DNA of 6,903 nucleotides from JAUXFS01 sp050329575. Lineage in GTDB: Bacteria > Pseudomonadota > Alphaproteobacteria > Rhodospirillales > Defluviicoccaceae. The stretch is from the NCBI GenBank assembly GCA_050329575.1, contig JBHJOP010000032.1, forward strand, positions 1-6,903, written 5' to 3'. The translations under genes were made by a program, and so were the position numbers. Below are positions 1 to 5,491 of the stretch, piece by piece. Under the pieces are notes generated by a model, which saw nothing but the letters and a program-made list of their open reading frames with translations, searched no databases and was not told where the DNA came from. Position 1 is the first letter of the stretch; each line of letters starts with the position of its first letter.

Positions 1-354
1 GGCCAGACCCAGGTGTTCGGCGACGGCCGACAGGCGTTTGTCGCGCGTCCACAGGGATGATCCGGAGGTCAGGAGGGTCGACGCCAGAAGGTGGACGTCG
101 ACGTAGCCGATTCCGAGTCCTGCCGGGCCCTGGCGTTCGATGAACTGCAGCACCTCCCCATGGGTGGCCACCTCGACCTGCGGCAGGTCCTGTAGGTAGC
201 CGAGAATGACTTGGCGCTGCCGGAGATTGCCGAGCGCCAGTTCTCCCACCACGAAGGGATGGACCAGCACGCGGCCGGTTTCGAGCAGACCGGCGAGGGT
301 CTCGTCGCCAAGCCGCAGATGATCGACCCAGACCGAGGTGTCGACGAGGATCAC
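1..354 (-). CDS. vapC: VapC family PIN-domain ribonuclease toxin (3' end beyond the left edge)
   Basis: This is the toxin of a type II toxin-antitoxin pair. The PIN fold is a metal-dependent endoribonuclease, and known VapC proteins cut tRNA or rRNA to stop translation until VapB binds them. The 118 visible residues cover almost a whole VapC (usually about 125-135). All four acidic metal ligands fall where expected: D5 in the opening MILVDTSVW, E38 in VVGELALGNL, D86 in GIGYVDVHLLAS and D105 in LWTRDKRL, so it looks catalytically intact. Translation starts at GTG (352-354), which shares the bases GTGA with the vapB stop codon. I see only a weak Shine-Dalgarno, so translation is probably coupled to vapB. 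There is no frameshift or internal stop. The target RNA cannot be told from sequence. The stop codon lies outside the window. Confidence 0.93.
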   Translation of the reverse strand, partial: MILVDTSVWVDHLRLGDETLAGLLETGRVLVHPFVVGELALGNLRQRQVILGYLQDLPQVEVATHGEVLQFIERQGPAGLGIGYVDVHLLASTLLTSGSSLWTRDKRLSAVAEHLGLA

Positions 355-548
355 GCGGGTTCCGGCCGCCGACGCGGCGCGGTCGCCAGTTCGGGTTCGC
401 TGCCGCCCAGACGGGCCAGCCGACGCGCGCTCTCCCGTTCGATCAGCGCCTTGAGGGCTTCCCGGACGAGGGCCGACTTCTCCTTCAGGCCCGTGAAAGC
501 CTGCGCCTTGGCGACAAGGTCGTCATCGAGGGCGAGGGTCGTGCGCAT
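351..548 (-). CDS. vapB: VapB-type antitoxin
   Basis: A 65-residue antitoxin directly upstream of vapC. It opens with MRTTLALDDDLVAKA, the short beta strand and first helix of a ribbon-helix-helix-like DNA-binding VapB (the small VapB/DUF2191 type). A helix-forming stretch follows (KSALVREALKALIERESARRLARL, about residues 24-47). The tail after residue 48 is rich in proline, glutamate and arginine, probably disordered until it wraps the toxin. The ATG is chosen because GGAGG lies about 9 bases upstream and the conserved MRTT start follows. The TGA stop overlaps the vapC GTG by four bases. In known systems VapB represses its own promoter, more strongly when bound to VapC, and the palindromes upstream fit that. 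Family assignment is firm from the gene pair; DNA binding is inferred. Confidence 0.92.
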   Translation of the reverse strand: MRTTLALDDDLVAKAQAFTGLKEKSALVREALKALIERESARRLARLGGSEPELATAPRRRPEPA

Positions 549-556
549 TGCCGGAT

Positions 557-571
557 CCTCCGTAGCGGAGG
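557..571 (-). promoter_or_regulatory. Inverted repeat covering the vapB ribosome binding site
   Basis: CCTCCG-TAG-CGGAGG is a perfect 6-bp inverted repeat with a 3-base centre. Its 3' arm in the vapB message is the GGAGG Shine-Dalgarno. It could hide the ribosome site in a hairpin or act as a second operator half. If transcription starts about 7 bases after the proposed -10 (near 569-570), one or two bases of the 5' arm would be missing from the message, which weakens the hairpin reading. The repeat is seen directly; its role is inferred. Confidence 0.45.
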
Positions 572-575
572 CACG

Positions 576-605
576 ATCATAGCATCATTTGATGCGCCTG
601 GCCAA
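576..605 (-). promoter_or_regulatory. Predicted vapBC promoter
   Basis: On the minus strand a -35-like TTGGCC (600-605) and a -10-like TATGAT (576-581) are separated by 18 bases. The -10 differs from consensus at one position; the -35 is weaker. The start would fall close to 569-570, giving a leader of about 20 bases before the vapB ATG. The stretch is visibly less GC-rich (35/60 G+C for 541-600) than neighbouring genes, as expected for a promoter. Confidence 0.5.
582..595. promoter_or_regulatory. Candidate VapB/VapBC operator palindrome
   Basis: GCATCA-TT-TGATGC is a perfect palindrome with 6-base arms and a 2-base centre. It sits in the spacer of the predicted vapBC promoter and touches the -10. 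A dimeric ribbon-helix-helix antitoxin bound here would block RNA polymerase, matching the autorepression known for VapBC modules. The symmetry is read from the sequence; the binding protein is inferred from position. Confidence 0.55.
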
Positions 606-627
606 TGCGTGGGGATCAGCAAGAAGG

Positions 628-652
628 CAAGCGCATTCTTCGATGCGGCTTG
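628..652 (-). terminator. Imperfect hairpin downstream of the ABC permease operon
   Basis: Arms CAAGCGCAT (628-636) and ATGCGGCTTG (643-652) pair over 9 bp with one bulged base around a 6-base loop. It lies 35 bases past the stop of the second permease. On the minus strand the hairpin is followed by CCTTCTTG, pyrimidine-rich but not a real U-tract. It may be a weak or Rho-assisted terminator, or just a 3'-stabilising hairpin. Apart from this and the vapBC promoter I see nothing in 549-687. Confidence 0.35.
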
Positions 653-687
653 GCGATCGCGTCCGGATGGCGACCATTCGGCCGTGA

Positions 688-1485
688 TCACCCCTGCCGA
701 CCGCCGAGGCGCTCCGAGCGGCGGCGGAGCAGTTCCATGGTGATCATGAGCAGCGTGGCGAACAGGATCAGGAGCGAGGCGACGGCGGTGATCGCAGGGG
801 TGACGTGCTCGCGGATGCCGTCGAAGATCTCCCGCGGCAGGGTGCGCTGGCCGGGGCCGCCGACGAACAGCACCACGACCACCTCGTCGAACGAGGTCGC
901 GAAGGCGAACAGCGCGCCGGAGACGAGGCCGGGCAGGATCAGGGGCACGATCACCCGGAAGAACACCACGGGCGGCGGCGCGCCGAGGCTGGCGGCGGCG
1001 CGGATCAGGCTGTGATCGAAGCCGGCCAGCGTCGCCGAGACGGTGACCAGCACGAACGGGGCGCCGAGGGCGGTGTGGGCGAGGATCAGTCCGAGGAACG
1101 AGTTGGTGAGCCCGAGCGGCGCGAAGAAGAAGTACATGCCGACCGCGGAGATGATCAGCGGCACCACCATCGGCGAGATCAGGAGGCCGGTGAGCAGGCC
1201 GCGGCCGCGGAAGCGGGCGGTGGCGAGCCCGAGCGCCGCCAGCGTCCCCAGCCCGGTCGCGAGCAGGGTCGCCGGCACCGCGACGATTAGGCTGTTGCGC
1301 AACGCCCGCAGCCACCGCTCGGTGGTGAACACCTCCTCGTACCAGCGCAGACTCAGGCCATCCAGCGGGTAGGTGAGGAACGAGCCGGCGTTGAACGACA
1401 GCGGCACGATGGCGAAGATCGGCAGCACCAGGAAGGCGAACACCAGCGCGCAGAGGCCGAGGAACGCGATCCGCGCGGCCGCCAT
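688..1485 (-). CDS. ABC transporter permease, PotC-like (polyamine-type importer, second permease)
   Basis: A 265-residue inner-membrane permease of the binding-protein-dependent type, most like the PotC/PotI/PhnV group. Hydrophobic segments are visible near residues 6-29, 65-89, 97-121, 131-152, 183-200 and 230-251, giving the usual six helices. The cytoplasmic coupling loop that docks on the ATPase is at about 161-187 (IRAAASLGAPPP, then FFRVIVPLILPGL); the classic EAA reads RAA. After the fifth helix comes TSFDEVVVVLFVGG, typical of this subfamily (residues 197-210). The ATG at 1483-1485 has AGGGGA (1492-1497) 6 bases upstream, and that Shine-Dalgarno includes part of the stop codon of the preceding permease, so the two are translated together. 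It should form a heterodimer with that permease. The substrate is not determined by this protein. Length and motifs are normal. Confidence 0.93.
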   Translation of the reverse strand: MAAARIAFLGLCALVFAFLVLPIFAIVPLSFNAGSFLTYPLDGLSLRWYEEVFTTERWLRALRNSLIVAVPATLLATGLGTLAALGLATARFRGRGLLTGLLISPMVVPLIISAVGMYFFFAPLGLTNSFLGLILAHTALGAPFVLVTVSATLAGFDHSLIRAAASLGAPPPVVFFRVIVPLILPGLVSGALFAFATSFDEVVVVLFVGGPGQRTLPREIFDGIREHVTPAITAVASLLILFATLLMITMELLRRRSERLGGRQG

Positions 1486-1495
1486 CGCCGGTCCC

Positions 1496-2752
1496 CTAAC
1501 CGAGGCGCACGCCGCGGCCGCCGGCGAGGCGGGCGTAGACCGCGAACAGCGCCAGGGTGGCGGCGAGCAGCAACGCCGCCAGCGCCGCCGCCAGCCCCCA
1601 GTTGACGGTGCGGCTGGTATAGAAGGCGATGAAGTAGCTGACCATCTGGTCCTCGGCGCCGCCGACCAGGGCCGGGGTGATGTAGTAGCCGAGCGCCAGG
1701 ATGAACACCAGCAGGCAGCCGGCGCTGATGCCGGGCAGCGCCTGCGGCAGGTAGACGCGGACGAAGGCGGTCGGCGGCGGGGCGCCCAGCGACGCGGCGG
1801 CGCGCATGGTGGCGGGCGGGATGCCCTTCATGACGCTGTAGAGCGGCAGCACCATGAACGGCAACAGCACATGGGTCATCGCGACGACCACTCCGAAGCG
1901 GTTGAAGATCATCTGCACCGGCGTCGCGATCAGTCCGAGCCGCAGCAACAGGCCGTTGACGATGCCCTCGCTCTGCAGCACCACCACCCAGGCACTGGTG
2001 CGCACCAGGAGCGACGTCCAGAACGGCAGCAGCACCAGGATCATGAGCAGATTGGACGTGCGCGCCGGCAGCGTTGCCAAAAGCTGCGCGACCGGGAAGC
2101 CGAGGGCGAGGCAGAGCGCCGTCACCAGCGCGCTGATCCACAGGGTGCGGACCAGCACCGGCACGAACACCGCGAGCTCGGGCGGCGCCGGGACGATGTG
2201 GCCGTCGGCGTCGCGGCGCAGATCGACGGCGGTGAGCAGATAGAAGTCGGTGAGCGGAAACGCGGCGCGGCGCATCGCCGCCCAGGTCGCCGGCTCGTTC
2301 CAGCGCGGATCCAGACCGATCAGCGCCGCGCGGGGGTCGCCCGGCGGCGGCTGCGGCAGCGCGCGGGCGGTGCGCAGCATCAGGCTGCGGAAGCCGGCGA
2401 GGTCGTGGTTGACGCGCTGGGCGACGGCGGCGAGGCCGCGCGCCGCCAGGGCCGCCGGCATTTCGGCGACGAGCGCCGCGAACGCCGCGTCCGGCGGCAG
2501 GCCGACACCGTCCCACGACCGCAGCGCCGCCGCCGTCGCCGGCAGCACCGCGCCCATCTCCGGATCCTCGACCGCGCGATAGAGCATGCGGCCGATCGGG
2601 GCGAGGAAGGTGAGCAGCAGGAAAGCCAGCAGCGGCGCCACCAGCACCAGCGCCCGACCGGCACGCCGGCGCTCGACCCGGCCGAGCCGCCCCTTCAGGC
2701 GCCGCCGGGCGGCCGCCCGTTCCGCCGTCGTCGACGGCGGCGCGGCCGCCAT
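1496..2752 (-). CDS. ABC transporter permease, PotB-like, with a large periplasmic insertion
   Basis: A 418-residue first permease; PotB-type permeases are usually about 280-300 residues. A basic cytoplasmic N terminus (about 11-33) leads into the first helix (about 34-54). A soluble stretch of roughly 145 residues follows (about 56-200, with RSWDGVGLPPD, FRSLMLRTARALP, DPRWNEPATWAAM and FPLTDFYLLTAVDLRRD). The remaining helices begin at about 203, and the ATPase-coupling loop MRAAASLGAPPPTAF lies at 316-330. The positive N terminus places the insertion in the periplasm, where the solute-binding protein docks. I recall similar long permeases in other proteobacterial importers, so it is probably a subfamily trait. 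The ATG at 2750-2752 is chosen because the frame further upstream would run into the preceding gene. Its Shine-Dalgarno is poor (AAGGGG is 19 bases away), suggesting coupling to the gene 25 bases upstream. The stop lies 10 bases before the next permease. Confidence 0.9.
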   Translation of the reverse strand: MAAAPPSTTAERAAARRRLKGRLGRVERRRAGRALVLVAPLLAFLLLTFLAPIGRMLYRAVEDPEMGAVLPATAAALRSWDGVGLPPDAAFAALVAEMPAALAARGLAAVAQRVNHDLAGFRSLMLRTARALPQPPPGDPRAALIGLDPRWNEPATWAAMRRAAFPLTDFYLLTAVDLRRDADGHIVPAPPELAVFVPVLVRTLWISALVTALCLALGFPVAQLLATLPARTSNLLMILVLLPFWTSLLVRTSAWVVVLQSEGIVNGLLLRLGLIATPVQMIFNRFGVVVAMTHVLLPFMVLPLYSVMKGIPPATMRAAASLGAPPPTAFVRVYLPQALPGISAGCLLVFILALGYYITPALVGGAEDQMVSYFIAFYTSRTVNWGLAAALAALLLAATLALFAVYARLAGGRGVRLG

Positions 2753-2777
2753 CGGGCGCCCGGCGGTCGCGCCCCTT

Positions 2778-3848
2778 CTACTGGGCGGCCCAGGCGGTGA
2801 ACCGCTTGCTGAGCTCGTCGATGTGGTCGGTCCAGAACTCGCTGTCGAGGGCGATCGCTCCCGACAGGTTCTGCATCGCACTCGGCAGGTTGGCCAGCAG
2901 CTCGGGCGCGATCGTCCGCGTCGCCAGCCGGTTGGTGATGCCGTAGGAGATGTGCTCGGGCAGCCGGCGTTGGTTGTCGGGGCTGCTCATGAATTCGATC
3001 AGCCGCATGCCGTTGTCGACGTGGGGGCTGCCCTTGAGGATCACCCACGAATCGACGGCGTAGATGCTGCCGGGCCAGACGATCCGGAAGTCTCGGCCTT
3101 CCCGCCGCGGCGCATCGAGGCGGCCGTTGTAGACGGAGGTCATCACCACCTCGCCGGAGGCGAGCAACTGCGGCGGCTGGGCGCCAGCCTCCCAGTAGAT
3201 CAGGTGCGGCTTGAGCGCGGTCAGCTTGGCGAAGGCGCGCTCGACCCCCTCCGGCGTGGCGAGCACCTCGTAGACCTCGCTCGGCGCCACCCCGTCGGCC
3301 ATCAGCGCGAATTCGAGGTTGTACTTCGGCCCCTTGCGCAGCGCCCGTTTGCCAGGGAACTTGTCGACGTTCCAGAAGTCGGCCCACGACTGCGGACGGT
3401 CCGCCGGGAACTTGGCGGCGTCGTAGGCGAGCACCACCGACCACAGGATGGCGCCGACGCCGCAGTCGCTGACCGCCGCCGGCAGGAAGTCGTTGCGGCT
3501 GCCGAGTTTCGACCAGTCGATCGGCTCGAACAGGCCCTCGTCGCAGCCGATCGCCAGTTCCTCGGCCTCGACCTGGACGACGTCCCACGGCACGGCGCCG
3601 CCCTGCACCTTGGCGCGAAGGGCGCCGATGCCGCCGTCCCACGAGTCCTCGATCAGCCTGATGCCGGTCGCCTGCCGGAACGGCTCGAAAAAGACCTTGC
3701 GCTGGGCGTCCTGGTAGCTGCCCCCCCACGACACCACGGTCAGGTCGCGAGCGGCGACGGGGCCGATCGCGGCGACGGCGAAGCCGGCGGCCAGGCCGGC
3801 GGCGATCAGCGTCCGCACCAGGGTTCGATGGAGTTCGGTGATCGGCAT
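2778..3848 (-). CDS. Periplasmic solute-binding protein, PotD/PotF-like, of the ABC importer
   Basis: A 356-residue extracellular solute-binding protein of the spermidine/putrescine type (family 1). A signal peptide is clear: basic start, hydrophobic core at about 13-30, and probable cleavage after VAA at residue 33. There is no lipobox cysteine, so it is a free periplasmic protein. The mature start DLTVVSWGGSYQDAQRK is a hallmark of this family; other typical stretches are PWDVVQVEAEEL (88-99), SWADFWNVDKFPGK (154-167), SVYNGRLDAPRREG (238-251) and DSWVILKGSPH (266-276). The ATG at 3846-3848 follows the excellent Shine-Dalgarno GGAGGGGAG at the right distance; the frame stays open far upstream, but only antisense to the stress-protein gene. 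First gene of a three-gene operon with the two permeases, under a strong predicted promoter. A polyamine ligand is the family default, but the ligand cannot be proved here. Confidence 0.93.
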   Translation of the reverse strand: MPITELHRTLVRTLIAAGLAAGFAVAAIGPVAARDLTVVSWGGSYQDAQRKVFFEPFRQATGIRLIEDSWDGGIGALRAKVQGGAVPWDVVQVEAEELAIGCDEGLFEPIDWSKLGSRNDFLPAAVSDCGVGAILWSVVLAYDAAKFPADRPQSWADFWNVDKFPGKRALRKGPKYNLEFALMADGVAPSEVYEVLATPEGVERAFAKLTALKPHLIYWEAGAQPPQLLASGEVVMTSVYNGRLDAPRREGRDFRIVWPGSIYAVDSWVILKGSPHVDNGMRLIEFMSSPDNQRRLPEHISYGITNRLATRTIAPELLANLPSAMQNLSGAIALDSEFWTDHIDELSKRFTAWAAQ

Positions 3849-3861
3849 TTTCTCCCCTCCG

Positions 3862-3875
3862 GCGCCGACCGGCGC
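3862..3875. repeat. Inverted repeat in the 5' leader of the ABC operon
   Basis: GCGCCG-AC-CGGCGC is a perfect 6-base inverted repeat lying just upstream of the solute-binding-protein Shine-Dalgarno (3851-3859), inside the predicted leader. It could form a small hairpin or bind a regulator. In DNA this rich in G and C such repeats also arise by chance, so I give it little weight. Confidence 0.3.
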
Positions 3876-3899
3876 TCGCGTTCGTTGGTCAGGGCGCCG

Positions 3900-3927
3900 A
3901 TTATAGGACGCCGCCCGCCGCCGGCAA
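3900..3927 (-). promoter_or_regulatory. Predicted promoter of the ABC importer operon
   Basis: A perfect TATAAT -10 (3900-3905 on the minus strand) and a TTGCCG -35 (3922-3927) are separated by 16 bases. An exact TATAAT in such GC-rich DNA, facing the gene at the right distance, is unlikely to be accidental. Transcription should begin near 3893-3894, leaving a leader of about 45 bases before the solute-binding-protein ATG. It is a housekeeping-sigma type promoter. Confidence 0.65.
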
Positions 3928-3962
3928 GCGGGATCCGGGCCGCGGCGGCGGCACCGGGAGGC

Positions 3963-4000
3963 TTGGCGCCCGCGCCGACGATGCTTTAGAGTTGCGCCAA
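3963..4000 (+). promoter_or_regulatory. Possible promoter and inverted repeat before the universal stress protein gene
   Basis: A -35-like TTGGCG (3963-3968) and a weak -10-like TTTAGA (3985-3990) are spaced by 16 bases and point toward the stress-protein gene, with a start near 3997 and a leader of about 65 bases. The same stretch has a perfect spaced inverted repeat, TTGGCGC (3963-3969) and GCGCCAA (3994-4000), whose arms fall on the -35 and the expected start. It could be an operator; chance is possible. The rest of 3849-4061 shows only GC-rich leader sequence. Confidence 0.35.
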
Positions 4001-4061
4001 AGCGGCCCGCCGCCGACGGCGACCTGGGGTGGAACCGCGCCGCATAACGAGGAGAAAGTCC

Positions 4062-4898
4062 ATGGCCTTCAAGGATATTCTGGTCCACGTCGACAGCACG
4101 GCCCGCTGCCCGGCGCGCGTTGACGCGGCCATCGCCCTGGCGGCGGCCCACGGTGCGCACCTCACCGGTCTCTACGTGCTCACCTATCCGCGGATCCCCG
4201 GCTACGTCCGCGGCCAGATCAGCGAGGACATCCTGCGCCACCAGGCGGAGGCGATCGTCGGCGCGGCGGCGGTGGCCGAACAGCAATTCAACGACGCGGT
4301 CGCCCGCGCCGGGATCAACGGCGAATGGCGGCTGGTGGAGGGCGACGCGGTGCCGGTGCTGAGCCTCCACGGCCGCTACGCCGACGTGGTGGTGGTCGGA
4401 CAGCGCGACCCCGCCGGCGAAGAGGGCTCGTTCGATCCGACGATGCCCGACCAGCTGATCCTGGCGCTCGGCCGGCCGGTGCTGGCGGTGCCGTTCGTCG
4501 GCGACTACCCCGTCGTCGGCAGGCGGGTGATGGTGGCGTGGGATGCCGGCCGGGCGGCGACGCGGGCGGTCAACGACGCGCTGCCGCTGCTGGTCGAAGC
4601 CAAGCGGGTGGTGGTGATGGCGGTCAATCCGAAGGGCGGCGAGGAGGGCCACGGCGAGATCCCGAGCGCCGACATCTGCCTGCATCTCGCCCGCCACGGC
4701 GTCAAGGCCGAGGCCGCCCACGTCTATGCCGACGACATCGCCGTCGGCGACATGCTGCTGTCCAGGGCCGCCGACGACGGCATCGACCTGATCGTGACCG
4801 GCTGCTACGGCCATGCCCGCTGGCGGGAACTGGTCCTGGGCGGCGTCACCCGCCATCTGCTCGCCCACATGACGATGCCGGTGCTGATGAGCCATTGA
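4062..4898 (+). CDS. Universal stress protein with two tandem Usp domains
   Basis: A 278-residue cytoplasmic protein of the UspA superfamily with two fused domains. Domain 1 covers about residues 1-147 (start MAFKDILVHVD, end LGRPVLAVPFVG). Domain 2 covers about 153-278 (start GRRVMVAWDAGRAATRAV, end TMPVLMSH). The nucleotide-binding glycine loop is clear in domain 2: GCYG at 247-250, nine residues, then GGVT at 260-263. The canonical loop has Gly-Ser/Thr there, with Gly-Gly-Val-Thr common in tandem-domain members. The matching position in domain 1 (VVGQRDPAGEE, 111-121) lacks the glycine pattern, so only the second half is likely to bind ATP. The start at 4062 has GAGGAG (4049-4054) 7 bases upstream; an ATG at 4029 in the same frame lacks both this spacing and family similarity. 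The gene is divergent from the ABC operon and followed after 2 bases by the phosphatase gene. The specific stress is unknown. Confidence 0.93.
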   Translation: MAFKDILVHVDSTARCPARVDAAIALAAAHGAHLTGLYVLTYPRIPGYVRGQISEDILRHQAEAIVGAAAVAEQQFNDAVARAGINGEWRLVEGDAVPVLSLHGRYADVVVVGQRDPAGEEGSFDPTMPDQLILALGRPVLAVPFVGDYPVVGRRVMVAWDAGRAATRAVNDALPLLVEAKRVVVMAVNPKGGEEGHGEIPSADICLHLARHGVKAEAAHVYADDIAVGDMLLSRAADDGIDLIVTGCYGHARWRELVLGGVTRHLLAHMTMPVLMSH

Positions 4899-4900
4899 CG

Positions 4901-5491
4901 GTGGCGGCCGGCCCGGGGTCGGCGGTGGCGGCCGCGGCGAGGTGGCTGGTCCTGGTCGCCCTCGCGGTGGCCGGCGGCGGCGGGGCCGCGGCGGCCGGAG
5001 AGGCGGCGCTGTGGGCGGCGGTCCGCGACGGCGAAGCGTTCGCGATGATCCGCCATGCGCTGGCGCCGGGGTTCGGCGATCCCCCGCACTTCACCCTCGG
5101 CGACTGTGCGACCCAGCGCAACCTCTCCGACCAGGGGCGGGCGCAGGCGCAGGCGATCGGCGCCCGGTTTCGCGACCACGGCATCGCCGAGGCGCGGGTC
5201 TACACCAGCGAATGGTGTCGCTGCCGGGAGACCGCCGACCTGCTGGGGCTCGGGCCGCCGACGGCGCTGCCGGCACTCAATTCGTTCTTCAGCCGCCCCG
5301 AACGGCGCGCGGCGCAGACCGCGGCGCTCGCATCCTGGCTCGCCGACCGCAGGGACGAAGACCGGCCGCTGGTGCTGGTCACCCACCAGGTCAACATCGG
5401 CGCGCTGACCGCCGTCGGCACCGGCTCCGGGGAGATCGTCGTCGCACGGCGCGAGGCCGACGGTCGCATCACCGTGCTGGGGACGCTGTAG
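4901..5491 (+). CDS. Exported histidine phosphatase superfamily protein
   Basis: 196 residues from GTG 4901. The N terminus is a signal peptide: R14 followed by a hydrophobic Trp-Leu-Val-Leu-rich stretch (15-25) and a Gly/Ala-rich cleavage region near 30-33, so the protein is probably periplasmic. The catalytic core matches histidine phosphatases: MIRHALAPG with R51 and the phospho-accepting H52 (RHA instead of RHG), the TSEWCRCRETA segment with R107 and E110, and a late THQVNIGAL with H162. DCATQRNLSDQGRAQAQAIG (69-88) is typical of a bacterial subgroup resembling SixA or Ais. The substrate is unknown. The start is uncertain: TTG 4895 and GTG 4925 are in frame, and none has a good Shine-Dalgarno. 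Starting 2 bases after the stress-protein stop suggests translational coupling. The 3' end overlaps the opposing DUF4239 gene by 23 bases. Confidence 0.87.
   Translation: MAAGPGSAVAAAARWLVLVALAVAGGGGAAAAGEAALWAAVRDGEAFAMIRHALAPGFGDPPHFTLGDCATQRNLSDQGRAQAQAIGARFRDHGIAEARVYTSEWCRCRETADLLGLGPPTALPALNSFFSRPERRAAQTAALASWLADRRDEDRPLVLVTHQVNIGALTAVGTGSGEIVVARREADGRITVLGTL

Noticed and set aside
211..582. Plus-strand open frame of 123 codons over vapBC
   Set aside because: Antisense to two well-supported small genes with a perfect catalytic tetrad and a four-base start/stop overlap; its translation resembles nothing.
605..687. Possible small gene between vapB and the second permease
   Set aside because: The only open frames continue into shadow frames of the permease gene and lack a ribosome site or recognisable protein.
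2753..2881. N-terminal extension of the PotB-like permease up to an ATG at 2881
   Set aside because: It would overlap the end of the solute-binding-protein gene by over 100 bases and adds a low-complexity Ser/Pro/Arg stretch; the start at 2752 gives a normal permease N terminus.
1373..3989. Very long plus-strand open frames (475 and 467 codons) opposite the ABC operon
   Set aside because: They are Arg/Gln/Asp/Gly-rich shadow frames expected in high-GC DNA opposite real genes. The minus strand here encodes three recognisable transporter proteins.
3849..4895. Long open frame on the minus strand continuing upstream of the solute-binding-protein start, antisense to the stress protein gene
   Set aside because: The predicted residues are His/Gln/Arg-rich with no family resemblance. 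The signal peptide, Shine-Dalgarno and promoter all place the true start at 3848, and the plus strand there encodes a clear Usp protein.
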